Origin: Astragalus membranaceus
Lineage: Eukaryota; Streptophyta; Magnoliopsida; Fabales; Fabaceae
DNA: 64,000 bases
Assembly: GCA_039519185.1 (NCBI GenBank)
Contig: CM076851.1
Location: forward strand, 36,687,799 to 36,751,798
Direction: 5' to 3'
Shown: positions 11,298 to 21,313 of the stretch, in pieces
How the letters are laid out: every line of letters starts with the position of its first letter
Numbering within the stretch: the first letter of the stretch is position 1
Position numbers and translations under genes: made by a program
Notes under the pieces: generated by a model
Database searches by the model: none
What the model was told of the DNA's origin: nothing
What the model saw: the letters and a program-made list of their open reading frames with translations, nothing else

Positions 11298-12052
11298 CAT
11301 CCCAATAGCTATTAAAGAAGGCAGCAGGACCTTCACTCACGGTTACCTGCAGCGTTGCCACAATAGAGCAACATTCCAAGCAGAAGGGGTGAGAATTTCA
11401 ACAAAACATAATTAAGCACATAATAGAGTAATGTGAACAAAGCAATCATACAACATCGTCATCACCTTCAACATCATCGTCACTGAACACTAATTCAAAT
11501 CACAATTTTTACCACAAGTCATAAATCATGAATGTGCATGGAAATGCAACCCACGCTTGGGTATATGCATGATGGTACCATTCTCGTCATAATTAAGCCA
11601 CTATGGGCACATCGTCACTGTTTTACATCAATAAGAGGCTGAAGCCTATTCGTCATAATATGCACATGCTATGAGACACTATGGACACATGTGCCACACC
11701 AAATCACTCACCTGGAGTCCTCGTCATCGTCGTCATAAAAACACTCATAGAGTGTACTCGTCATAATCATCACAATTATATCACATCATCATCATAAACA
11801 TCACATTTAAGTTGAGAAAACAACACCTTAACATTTAAGGAAATAGCAGCATTTTTATTTTATCAGCAGCATTTTTATGTTTAAAATATTATTTCCGGAC
11901 TCTCGGTAAAATTCCGGCACAGGCATAAAATTTTTGGCGCACGGGGCAGCACACAAGGCGCGCCCAGCACTACGCAACACACGCACCAGGCGCGCCCAGA
12001 AGCAGCGCCCAGCACCACGCGCACAGCAGCGCCACACACACACACCCACAGG

Positions 12053-12362
12053 GACAACTCCAAAATGACACGTGCAAAAATAAAACCACTCGAGCCAAAA
12101 TGTTTAAAATTGAATTTGGGCACGCAAATGCAAAAGATGGCACGGTAAAATATGCCCATAATTCGAAGTTTCACCCAAAACACCCCATATGCGCACACAA
12201 GCAACACCCACCGAGACAACTCCAAAATGACATGTGCAAAAATAAAACCACTCGAGCCAAAATGTTTAAAATTGAATTTGGGCACGCAAATGCAAAAGAT
12301 GGCACGGTAACATATGCCCAGAATTCGAAGTTTCACCCAAAACACCCCATATGCGCACACAA
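12053..12362. repeat. 162-bp tandem duplication in LTR copy B
   Basis: The block starting gacaactccaaaatgaca at 12053 repeats at 12215 with few changes, through gcgcacacaa. The minus-strand ORF of 162 codons at 11881-12369 is just this repeat read twice and has no family character. Confidence 0.9.
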
Positions 12363-13021
12363 TCGCCATTTCATCGAATAGTTTACATGCAGCAGAATCT
12401 TTTACACGAAAATCAGCATGATCACATCATAATTCCTTCCCAACCATCATCAAACATCACACATACGAAACTACACATAACAACATCAACGATTCATCAA
12501 ACAACATCATAATCAGCAACTCTCATACTTCGCAACATCATAATTTGCAACTCTCATAACAACATCATACTTCACAACATCATAGTTCGCAATTCATCAA
12601 ATCACATACTCAATTATATTAAATCGAAACGCTCACCCTTACCTCGAATGCGTAAGCCCCTAGCACGAAGAAGATGATCACGTACGAGAACACCGCAACA
12701 CGAAAGCTCTTCCTTCCCTTCCTCTTCTCAGCGCCGTCGCACTCTTCTTTTTTCTCCCTCCCTTCGCAAGCTTTTTCTTTCTTTTCTCCACAAGTGATGC
12801 GATTCCTAAGACCCTAGCACCTTTGGAGCCTAAGCTAACGGGCTTGGGCTTCATGGGCCAGTCACACCGTCCCGGAATTACCAACACCACTCCCTGACTC
12901 GAATTTAAATAAGAATAACATATTAATAATTTATACTAATAATATTACCAATAATAATAATAATATTGCAACACTTAAATAATTTAATCAAATAATTAAT
13001 TAAATTATTTTGGGTGTTACA

Positions 13022-13127
13022 GAGGGGTCCTTGGAGGTGAGCCTGATCCTCCATGCCTGCTCTGCCGAGGGGGAGAACGATGCACGGGATGCCTCCGAGG
13101 GGGAGACTGATGGCGCCTTGAGGTCAT
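13022..13127 (-). pseudogene. Second fragment of the split gag (MAPRGR type)
   Basis: On the minus strand this stretch reads on in the same frame from the gag fragment at 19703-19977 once the inserted element is ignored. It gives an Arg/Ser/Pro-rich segment (RRHQSPPRRHPVHRSPPR) typical of a nucleic-acid-binding gag linker. It is cut at 13021 by the Tekay LTR, so the rest of this host element lies beyond that insertion. Function is inferred from context only. Confidence 0.6.
13123..13127. repeat. Target-site duplication GTCAT, left
   Basis: Four of five bases match GTCAC at 19703-19707; the last base has changed on one side. Confidence 0.65.
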
Positions 13128-14522
13128 TGATAACTCATATTTAGATGTGTTATTTATGCTCTTATCACTTAAATCAACACAAGTTCTCAAGTAATATTCG
13201 TGCTTTATTAAGTAAATATTAGTTATTTAGAGGAAACAAAGGGTTAGGAGCTAATTTTTTTATCATTTGACACATTTGGTGCCTTTTTGAGTATATTGAT
13301 GTTCTACTTGAGTGTTGCAGCGGTAGACGCTATGCAGCGGTAAGCGCTATAGCGCTATAGCGCTATATGTCGGTGAGACAGCTAGTTGGACACTTTTGGA
13401 GCCTACTACTATTTGATGAGTCATCATACTTATCCCACACTGTTCAGAATTTGTGGAAGCTTTTTAATGACAAATAGGACACTTGGAGCATTCTTATTGA
13501 GAGATGTCATTGTCACCTTTCTGTAAATATCTACTTTATGAGATGTGGATAATATTTATCTCAATTCTTCTTCTTCCACACAACTTATAATTCAGAATAA
13601 GGAGAGTTTTTGGAAAGGAAAACGTGATACCCTTCTCCTCCATTAATCCTCCACTTTAAGCTTTTGTTTTTCAAGAGAAGATTATCATTTCCAGCGCTGT
13701 GAAGCGATGTTGTAGCGTCAGCAACCCGTCACATGAGAAGGAGGCCACTACGTGCATCTTTTGCAACCTTGCTTCTTCTTTTCATTCTCGGTAATATGAG
13801 CTTTTTGGTTTGTATTATGTTGATGATGCTCATCATGAGCTAAACACTTGGTAGTTGGATTGTTTTAAGCTTTGTAATGACTCTTTAGTATTAGCAATAT
13901 AATGTTATGCTGTTTTGTGTTTCAACCCTTGTTCTTTAATGCTTTCAAACTTGTTTTGGGAATGGCCAACTGAAATAAGTAGATTCGTAGGTACAGACAT
14001 GGTCTACGAATAAAACTCAAGGGTTGATATGAATGAAAGGTTGTTTAAAGACATTTAGACAATTTCTGCTTAACTCTAGACATAGGGGAGTAATAGTTCA
14101 TAAGGTAAAAGCTGTAAGTTCTTTATTATACAGGGGTAAAACTTATTTAGAGCCTAGACATAGGAGTCTTGTAACATAACCCTGGCGACAGTGACTGAAA
14201 GGCACGGTGCCAAACCGCTACAGCGCTTAACGCTACAACGTCTAACGCTATAACGCTTCACTACTGAGAAATTACTTAGCTAAGAACAGTTCAACTCACT
14301 TTATCAACTCTTGAACTTTCTTTACTTGTTTATTTACATTTATGTTAATCACAATGACAATACTTGTTGACAACTTGTATTTGTTACTTGTTTTTCTCAC
14401 TAACTAAATTACTAATTTAAATATAGAAGTAAACTCAACAATCTCTGTGGGAACGATCTTTACTTATCATTATATTACTTGTTGCGATTGTGTATACTTG
14501 CACATCTACTTTTCGCACAACA
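13128..14522 (+). repeat. 5' LTR of the non-autonomous element
   Basis: Starts TGATAACTC and ends TTTCGCACAACA, 1,395 bp. It contains clusters of palindromic decamers, for example CGCTATAGCG at 13345 and 13353, and three units starting at 14216, 14231 and 14246. Confidence 0.88.
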
Positions 14523-14528
14523 AGTTTT

Positions 14529-14545
14529 TGGCGCCATTGCCGGGG
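14529..14545 (+). promoter_or_regulatory. Primer-binding site, tRNA-Asp type
   Basis: TGGCGCCATTGCCGGGG lies 6 bp after the LTR end. It differs by one base from the site of the Athila-like element (TGGCGCCGTTGCCGGGG), which is complementary to the plant tRNA-Asp 3' end. Confidence 0.85.
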
Positions 14546-14733
14546 ATTGTGAAAGTTAACTTCTATTGTTTAGTTAGTAAGTTTAGTTAGTTTTGATTAT
14601 TTTATTTAGCATGTTCTGTTTTTCCAGCAATTATTTTGTATTGTGTTTTGTGTTTGTAATGTGTTTTGTTTTCTGTTTTAAGTGCTACTATTTGTGTTTA
14701 GTGTTTGTGAAAGAAAAACATCCACTTTATGCC

Positions 14734-15608
14734 ATGGACCATTTGAATTTTTACTCCATGCAAGCAAGGCATGCTCAACAACAATTTTTCAACTATGACT
14801 TCCATGAGGATGAACATGAAAGGGGCTGTTATGAGACAAATTTCATGCCCATGACAGCCCAAAATATGGATTATGGAATGGAAAATATTGTGTGTGAGCA
14901 AGATTCATATTCTCAAGCTCAAACCGAAGGATCACATGAGGACAACTCTAATCTAAAAGAACTCTTAGCTCAATTCCTTGAAGATATCAAATTGGATAAT
15001 GACAACTTTGAAGCTTCATGTAAGAATATAGAGGCTCACTTTAAGACTATAATGGAGCATCTAAAAGAAGAGAGCTGTGTTGAAGAACTGGTTGAGCTAG
15101 AAGAAAAGAGTTGTGTTGAAGAGGTGGTTGAGCAAAAGAAAGAAAAAAGTGTAGAGTTTGAAGATGATTGTTATCATTTGGGCAACTCTGATTTTAAAGA
15201 AATTTTTGCTCAATCCATTGAATCTACTAAATTGGTTGAGCAAGAGGAAGAAAAAGAGAATGTAGAGTATGAGCTTGAATATGGTCATTTGGAAATAGTG
15301 GAAGAAAAACAATTTTTTTTGTAGTTGTAGAAAAAGAAAACTTCAAAAATAGTGACAAGAAAGAAAAACCAAGCGTGAGGTATGAAAAGAATCATGTGAC
15401 AATTGAGACTCAACCCTTGGTAATTGAAGAAAATATCCCTCCACAAAATGAGCTTCAATTTTTTCAAGAGAAGGGGAACTCCTATCCCAAAAGCTTATTG
15501 GTTGGGGCATGGGAACACTTATTGCCCTATACCAAATACATGGGATTTCTGACCAAAAAGAGAAAGCGGAAGGATGATATTTTCTTCTTGTCCTATTATC
15601 CACCCTAA
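14734..15608 (+). pseudogene. Acidic coiled-coil protein of the non-autonomous element (frameshifted)
   Basis: The likely start is the ATG at 14734 (MDHLNFYSMQARHAQQQFF). The frame extends upstream to 14593, but that part is a hydrophobic readout of T-rich leader. The protein is rich in Glu/Asp, with repeated segments around NSNLKELLAQFLEDIKLDN and NSDFKEIFAQSIESTKL that look like degenerate repeats and helical, coiled-coil-prone sequence. A T8 run at about 15312-15320 shifts the frame (stop at 15322-15324). The reading continues in another frame to the TAA at 15606-15608, ending in a basic-aromatic tail (TKKRKRKDDIFFLSYYPP). No zinc knuckle, protease or polymerase motif is seen. It occupies the place of gag-pol. 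Its function is unknown; a packaging role is only a guess. Confidence 0.6.
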
Positions 15609-15629
15609 CTTGGGTTTCGAATATCAAGT

Positions 15630-15725
15630 CTAGCTAAGGACTCTTAAACAAAGCGCTACTAGGAGGCAACCCAGATTTTTAGGACTAATTATGTTTTCTG
15701 TGTGTTTTTGTTTTTACTATTGCAG
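15630..15725 (+). promoter_or_regulatory. Splice-acceptor-like conserved block, copy 1
   Basis: The block ggactcttaaacaaagcgct then aggaggcaacccag is followed by a T-rich tract ending in tattgcag. It begins about 20 bp after the ORF stop. The same block follows the pol stop of the Athila-like element (46019-46106). It looks like a conserved 3' splice site for a downstream ORF. Confidence 0.55.
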
Positions 15726-16427
15726 GTATGAATAAGAAGACTTGTGATATGTATGTACTGTCAATTATGCGGAATTCTGATGCTGTAGCACCATGTGCTA
15801 TAGCACTCGTAGCTGAGGTATTGAGAAAGTGGTTTAAATAGTTAAAAAGAAGATGATGAGAAAGATGAAGGAGAGCATAATAAGAAAGAAGAGGGAAGTA
15901 TCAAATCACACCCCCCACCCAAAACCTTTCCACCACACCTTCACCTAAACCATCACCAACTAAAGAACTATCCCCTCCATATATAACACCTCCAAATTCT
16001 CACTGTTTCAGCCATAAATCTATCCTTACCTCAAGCGAAACCATCAAACCTTATTCAATTACCTTCTTCACTTCCAAAACAACCCACTCCACACAAGTTC
16101 CTATCTCCCAGAAACTTCCCTCACCAAAACAAAATCATCTCAACCTCAAAAAAGAACAAAATCCACCAAAAACTCAGCCTGCCACAAAGCAACCACCAAT
16201 GCTATTGGAAACTAAAGTGCAGAGAATGAATGCTGTCACAAGTGGCGCTACAGCATCAGTATCAGAAGGCAGTGATGCAGCATCTGCTGTAGCACCAAAG
16301 AAAGCTATAAGAAAAAAAATGGTGGACATCCAAAAAGAGGCCAATGGTACCTAAATCTGTTGTGGAGGAACCTAATTCTCCTACACGAGAGCTTCCATTA
16401 GCCCAAGATACCTACCACAAGACTTAG
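15726..16427 (+). other. Interior of non-autonomous element, no intact gene
   Basis: This Pro/Ser/Thr-codon-rich stretch resembles a decayed low-complexity coding region. It contains palindromic decamer pairs at 15781/15796 and 16231/16246. No frame stays open and no family is recognised. Confidence 0.5.
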
Positions 16428-16521
16428 TCTGGCTAAGGACTCTTAAACAAAGCGCTCTTGGGAGTCAACCCAAGGTTCTTATATTAACTTCTTTTGTGTT
16501 TTTAATTTTTCTTTTGTGCAG
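16428..16521 (+). promoter_or_regulatory. Splice-acceptor-like conserved block, copy 2
   Basis: A second copy of the block (ggactcttaaacaaagcgct, then gggagtcaaccc, then a T-rich tract ending tttgtgcag). The duplication of this module inside one element suggests two alternative acceptors. Confidence 0.55.
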
Positions 16522-16578
16522 GAGTGAATTTTGTGAAGTGAGAAAAGAAGCCACCAAAGGAGAAACCCTGGGACCAAG

Positions 16579-16764
16579 TTGGCAGATGACCATCCACTAG
16601 AAGAAGTGCCAGTTAGCGCTGTAGCGACTGATGCTACACTGCCTAAAGCCAAGTCCCCGCAAAAAGCTGCATCTGAGGAGAATACTCATGATCTTTCTGC
16701 AGAGAGGGAAGTAGCAGAAAAGCTGACTGAGATGAATGCTTACAAGGAAGCACATGATCCCTAG
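16579..16764 (+). CDS. Short ORF after acceptor block 2
   Basis: A 61-codon frame (MADDHPLEEVPVSAVATDA...) starting 58 bp after the second acceptor-like block. It is Ala/Glu-rich, like the C-terminal half of the Athila ORF3, and contains a palindromic decamer pair (16617 and 16632). It may be a relic of an ORF3-like gene. It is short and could be chance; no family recognised. Confidence 0.3.
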   Translation: MADDHPLEEVPVSAVATDATLPKAKSPQKAASEENTHDLSAEREVAEKLTEMNAYKEAHDP

Positions 16765-18086
16765 AATGAGGCTACAACGCCTAGCGCTGTAGCGGCAGGA
16801 AAGAAAAAAATCCAGTAGCAGAGCCACCACAGTGCCCACCAGAGCAAGCAATAGGCTCAAATCTGGGTTAGCAAACAGTACTCTAATCCTTCTTCAAAAA
16901 AAATTGTTGTTTGTCTATTTTCATTAAACCTGTTAGGCGCTATAGCGTCTGTTCTTGCATCTAACAGTATGTTTAGAGTTTTATTGTTGTTGTTTTTAAT
17001 TCTATTGAGTTTTAGTCATAGGCCTCTCTTATTAGAATTACATGAGCAGTGGAGACACTGCTAGGTCTTAAATTGGGGGGAGGACCTTAAATGTGTTTAA
17101 TGTTATATGTGAAATGTTAATGTTATGTGTTTAATGTTATGTTTGTTGAATGAAAAGCATGATCAGTTGCAATTCCTAGTTTTTCAATAATACGATATGT
17201 TTCTTCCTGGGCTAAATTTAATGATGATTATGTGTTGTGAGTAGAGTAGCCTTGTTTGAACAATGACTAGTCTTATTGCTGCTTCTACACAAAACTCTAG
17301 GCTTAGCAAGGAACCTAGTTAGCTAGGAATGATAAGGTTTAGTCAAGTGTTTACTAAAAATTGAGAGTAGCATTTGAAGCTAAGTTTGGGGGTGCATCGG
17401 TTATATTAAGGCCAGGGTGAAGATTATAGGATGGTCAGTGCAATAGGACCCAAAGTGTACAAATGGTCATGTAAAAAGCTGCAATTGCCTGAAACAAATG
17501 CTAAACTGTTCCAAAAATGCACATAAAAAAAAGAAGAAAAAGAAAAGAAAAAAATAAAAAAAAAAGATAGAAATGCAAATAAGGAGTTCAGTAATGAGGG
17601 CATGCAAGCAGAATCTGTTCATCAAGTAACCAGTGCTATAGCATCTAACGCTATAGCGCTGAGAAATCACCAAATCAATAGTTAGTGCACTGGCCAAAGA
17701 TCTGAAAAACATAATCAAGCCCTTTGGTGTGCTTTGAAGCCCCCCAATCCTTATGTGAAGTTGTTAGTCTACTCTCCCTTTTGAAAAATTCTTTGGCTAA
17801 ACCAAAAGAAGGCCACTCTTTCCAAGGTTAGGAGAAATGTTAAAACTAGCTAGGAACTAAACTAAGCCTAGTAGTCACACACTCACAATTGAGCAGTAAT
17901 AATTCTAGATGTTGTGAAAAACAATGGTGTGTGTGTGTGTGTATATGTGAGAGAGAATGTGAATCTGAAAGTTTGGCCCACTAAGAACATTTTTGAAAAA
18001 TTGTTTGATTTAGGGATGCAACTGACCTTGTCTTTCTATGCTGTTATTGTTCTATTTTAAGTAAGTTTGTTTGTCCTTATAAAGTG
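16765..18086 (+). other. 3' non-coding region of the non-autonomous element
   Basis: No coding sequence is recognised. It holds decamer pairs (16770/16785 and 17634/17649), A/T-rich runs, a (GT)n run near 17926-17945, and the phrase aagtttgggggtgca at about 17383, resembling a polypurine-tract-like repeat. Confidence 0.6.
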
Positions 18087-18339
18087 TCATTACTTGAGGA
18101 CAAGCAATGGTTTAAGTTTGGGGGTGTTATAACTCTTATCTATAAGAGTTATTTATGCTTTCTAGACTTAAACAAATGCGAGTTCTGAAGTAATAATAAT
18201 AATTTTGTTTAAGAGAAAGATATTGTTGTTGTCTTGTTTGTGCAGTTAATCTATGAAATTGTTTCTTTGTTGTTGTGTTGTTTGTTCTTTGTCAAAGCGT
18301 CATTACTTGAGGACAAGCAATGGTTTAAGTTTGGAGGTG
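18087..18339 (+). repeat. Duplicated 3' terminus with a fragment of a variant LTR
   Basis: The phrase cattacttgaggacaagcaa followed by tggtttaagtttgg occurs at about 18088 and again at about 18300. After the first copy comes a piece resembling a diverged LTR start (ttataactcttatctataag, then gagttatttatgctttctag). After the second comes the true LTR. An ancestral LTR exchange left two polypurine-tract regions. Confidence 0.65.
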
Positions 18340-19702
18340 TGATAACTCATATTTAGATGTGTTATTTATGCTCTTATCACTTAAATCAAAACAAGTTCTC
18401 AAGTAATATTCGTGCTTTATTAAGTAAATATTAGTTATTTAGAGGAAAGAAGGGTTAGGAGCTAATTTGTTATCATTTGACACATTTGGTGCCTTTTTGA
18501 GTATATTGATGTTCTACTTGAGTGTTGCAGCGGTAGACGCTATGCAGCAGTAAGCGCTATAGCGCTATATATATGTCGGTGGGACAGCTAGTTGGACACT
18601 TTTGGAGCCTACTACTATTTGATGAGTCATCATAGTTATCCCTTGCTGTTCAGAATTTGTGGAAGCTTTTTAATGACAAATAGGACACTTGGAGCATTCT
18701 TATTGAAAGATGTCATTGTCACCTTTTTGTAAATATCTACCTTATGAGATGTGAATAATATCTATCTCACTTCTTCTTCTTCCACACAACTTATAATTCA
18801 GAATAAGGAGAGTTTTTGGAGAGGAAAACGTGATACCCTTCTCCTCCATTAATCCTCCACTTTAAGCTTTTGTTTTTCAAGAGAAGATTATCATTTCCAG
18901 TGCTGTGAAGCGATGTTGTAGCGTCAGCAACCCGGCACATGAGAAGGAGACCACTACGTGCATCTTTTGCAACCTTGCTTCTTCTTTTCATTCTCGTTAA
19001 TATGAGCTTTTTGGTTTGTATTATGTTGATGATGCTCATCATGAGCTAAACACTTAGTAGTTTGATTGTTTTAAGCTTTGTAATGACTCTTTAGTATTAG
19101 CAATATAACGTTATGATGTTTTGTGTTTCAACCCTTGTTTTTTAATGCTTTCAAACGTGTTTTGGGAATGGCTAACTGAAATAAGTAGATTCATAGGTAC
19201 AGACATGGTCTACGAATAGAACTCAAGGATTGATATGAATGAAAGGTTGTTTAAATACATTTAGACAATTTGTGCTTAACTCTAGACATAGGGGAGTAAT
19301 AGTTCATAAGGTAAAAGCTGTAAGTTCTTTATTATACAAGGGTAAAAATTATTTAGAGCCTAGCGCTTCAGTGACTGAAAGGCACGCTGCCATACCGCTA
19401 TAGCGCTTAACGCTACAACGTCTAACGCTATAGCGCTTCACTACTGAGAAATTACTTAGCTAAGAACAGTCCAACTCACTTTATCAACTCTTGAACTTTC
19501 TTTACTTGTTTATTTACATTTATGTTAATCACAATGACAATACTTGTTGACAACTTGTATTTGTTACTTGTTTTTCTCATTAGCTAAATTACTAATTTAA
19601 ATATAGAAGTAAACTCAACAATCTCTGTGGGAACGATCTTTACTTATCATTATATTACTTGTTGCGATTGTGTATACTTGCACATCTACTTTTCGCACAA
19701 CA
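18340..19702 (+). repeat. 3' LTR of the non-autonomous element
   Basis: TGATAACTC...CGCACAACA, 1,363 bp. It matches the 5' LTR with scattered substitutions and small indels. The three decamer units at 19396, 19411 and 19426 keep a 15-bp step. Confidence 0.88.
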
Positions 19703-19977
19703 GTCACCGTTGTTGGAGGAAGGGTTCCCCAGCTCGGTGGAGGCTGCTCGGGTAGGGAAGCCACACGCCTTTCAATTTCCCTTAGGCGAGCTTCCTGCTG
19801 CAGCATAGCTTGAGTGCGATTGGCCAGGAGATCCAAAAGCTGACTCATATTCGAGTGCTGGACAGGCTGACTAGTACCCACGTCAGGTAGGCTCACGACG
19901 TTGCCCTCAGGAGTACCCTCTGGTCGGGGTGCGGGTATGGCAATACTTTGAACCCAGGGTCTGCCTCTGGGAGCCAT
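19703..19977 (-). pseudogene. N-terminus of a retroelement gag (MAPRGR type), split by insertion
   Basis: A minus-strand frame opening MAPRGRPWVQSIAIPAPRPE at 19977 and running about 90 codons through QLLDLLANRTQAMLQQEARLREIERRV, a helical, coiled-coil-like stretch. It is cut by the non-autonomous element at 19702, with continuation at 13022-13127. It lies about 50 bp downstream of a primer-site-like sequence and an LTR, as expected for gag. The lineage is not identified. Confidence 0.6.
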
Positions 19978-20028
19978 GGAGTAGGAAGAGAAAAGTTCGA
20001 GTAGTAATGATGTGAAAGATAGATATCT

Positions 20029-20044
20029 CCCACTTAGGTCGCCA
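20029..20044 (-). promoter_or_regulatory. Primer-binding-site-like sequence
   Basis: The minus strand reads TGGCGACCTAAGTGGG, one base from the LTR end at 20046. Its TGGCGAC start is shared with retroelement primer sites, but the priming tRNA is not identified. Confidence 0.45.
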
Positions 20045-20045
20045 A

Positions 20046-20417
20046 TGTTCTGTAGCTAGCAGTATTTTGGTCGGCTGCTGTTGGTAGGTCTCTTGCTTCC
20101 CTTGCAGGAGGTCAGTGAGCGCCCGGGGGGGGGGGGGGGTACCTGCAATGCCACTCTGACGCTCAAGTCAGTATGAGAATAAGCTAGTGAATTTGCAAGG
20201 GAAGAGGGTGTAGCTTGTAAATGGCTATGCGAGCCTGTATTTATAGGAAATTGAGTCCGTTTGTGGTCGTCGGATCAGCGGAATTGATCTGAACCGTCCA
20301 AGCGTGATTGGGCTTGTATGTTGTGGATAAAGGCCAAAGTGATTGCGCCAATCCATATCCATTACTAAATGCACCTCCCGGAATTGCTAAATGGACCTCT
20401 TGGTCCGGTCCAAAACA
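20046..20417 (-). mobile_element. Short LTR (372 bp) of the MAPRGR-type element
   Basis: The plus strand runs from TGTTCTGTAGC at 20046 to GTCCAAAACA at 20417, so on the minus strand it is TGTTTTGGAC...CTACAGAACA. It carries a minus-strand TATA box (TATAAATA, plus 20238-20245) and a G15 run at 20125-20139. The outer end was chosen from the TGTT/AACA termini and is uncertain. Confidence 0.55.
20238..20245 (-). promoter_or_regulatory. TATA box of the short LTR
   Basis: TATAAATA on the minus strand, placed for transcription toward the gag start at 19977. Confidence 0.5.
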
Positions 20418-21313
20418 ATATATATTGGAGGATTTGAAAAGTCTTAGAGCATCTCTAATGGTGAGCCTATCATGGGTTCTTAAAGGGAGTTCCAAAATGT
20501 CACATCACTTTTAAGTACCCCACATAATTTTTATTTTAATGGTGAACTCTCAAGAATTCAAATTCTATCCCTACAACTTATCCAATCCCGATTGTCTACC
20601 TTTAGCAGGCCAAAGGCAAGCTAACTATTAATCCTTATGGACCATCTATTAATCTTACGTTTGGACTAGTGCCACATGTCCTTATTTAAAATATGAAAAG
20701 AGAAAAGGAACCCACACAAAATGGATCACAATTTTCTGTTGTCAATTTTTCTCGTTTCACTAAAGGTAAAGCAGTATCCTCCTTTGGATCAATATAACAC
20801 TCAATCCTAATCTTCATTTTAAAAAAAAATTAAAAAAATAAAGACATAGAGAGGGGTGAGAGGAGGGAATCACAATCCCACACAACATTTCCTTCTCTCT
20901 GTAATGTCATGTCATCGAAGCCAACCACCGCCAGGTCTATCATCCACTACAGTGATCGCTGTCGCATCCACACCAATGTTACCTCCTTGTGCAGCCACCC
21001 TCAAAATGTGCGCTAAAATTATTGTCCACTGCAACCCTATACTCTATGTGGTAAGTTAGTTACGTAGAAGTTGTAACAGAATTTTCTTATGTATGTATTT
21101 TTTGTAATTGTGATTTCATTGAAAATATTCTGGCTTGAGCGTCACCGTGAAGCCACTCTACTCACCTTTTATGAAGCGTTGCAGAGAACATGCTATCATT
21201 TGCTATAAAAACTATATAGATAATACACCAAATGTTCGTAAAATCTCCACAGAAAGGAGAACAATACGAATTACAAAATTTTCTTATGTGTGTTTAGCAA
21301 TATAGATAGAGTG
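20418..21313. other. Non-coding stretch, nothing firmly identified
   Basis: AT-rich sequence without a credible gene. The phrase gagcatctctaatggtgagc (20446-20465) resembles a common plant MITE end, but no matching inverted end was found. Short ORFs at 20308-20514 and 20856-21059 have no protein character. Confidence 0.5.

Larger units (their letters stand above)
7013..13021 (-). mobile_element. 5' LTR of Tekay-like element (copy B), split by a nested solo LTR
   Basis: The LTR starts TGTAACACCC at 7013 beside the primer site and ends GGGTGTTACA at 13021, giving inverted ends TGTAACACCC/GGGTGTTACA. Removing the nested 3,952-bp element and one target duplication leaves about 2.05 kb. Its far part (12640-12900) has the same pyrimidine-rich character as copy A. 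Its outer border at 13021 abuts another element's gag, which it evidently entered. Confidence 0.82.
13128..19702 (+). mobile_element. Non-autonomous Athila-related LTR retrotransposon, complete
   Basis: It has two LTRs (13128-14522 and 18340-19702) that are near-identical, a tRNA-Asp-type primer site, a polypurine tract, and a near-perfect 5-bp target duplication. The 3.8-kb interior holds an acidic protein but no protease, reverse transcriptase or integrase. Its primer site, its polypurine-tract region (gaggacaagcaatggttta before agtttgggggtg) and its block after the ORF closely match the autonomous Athila-like element at 31495-51268, so cross-mobilisation by such an element is likely. It sits inside the gag of another retroelement. 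Confidence 0.85.

Noticed and set aside
11881..12381. 162-codon minus and 93-codon plus ORFs
   Set aside because: They are products of the 162-bp tandem duplication in the LTR and contain the same segment twice.
14593..14733. Hydrophobic N-terminus of the non-autonomous element protein as a membrane anchor
   Set aside because: It is the readout of a T/GT-rich leader directly after the primer site; the Met at 14734 is the more natural start.
20125..20139. G15 run as a functional G-quadruplex
   Set aside because: A single homopolymer in an LTR; likely slippage or sequencing uncertainty rather than a designed structure.
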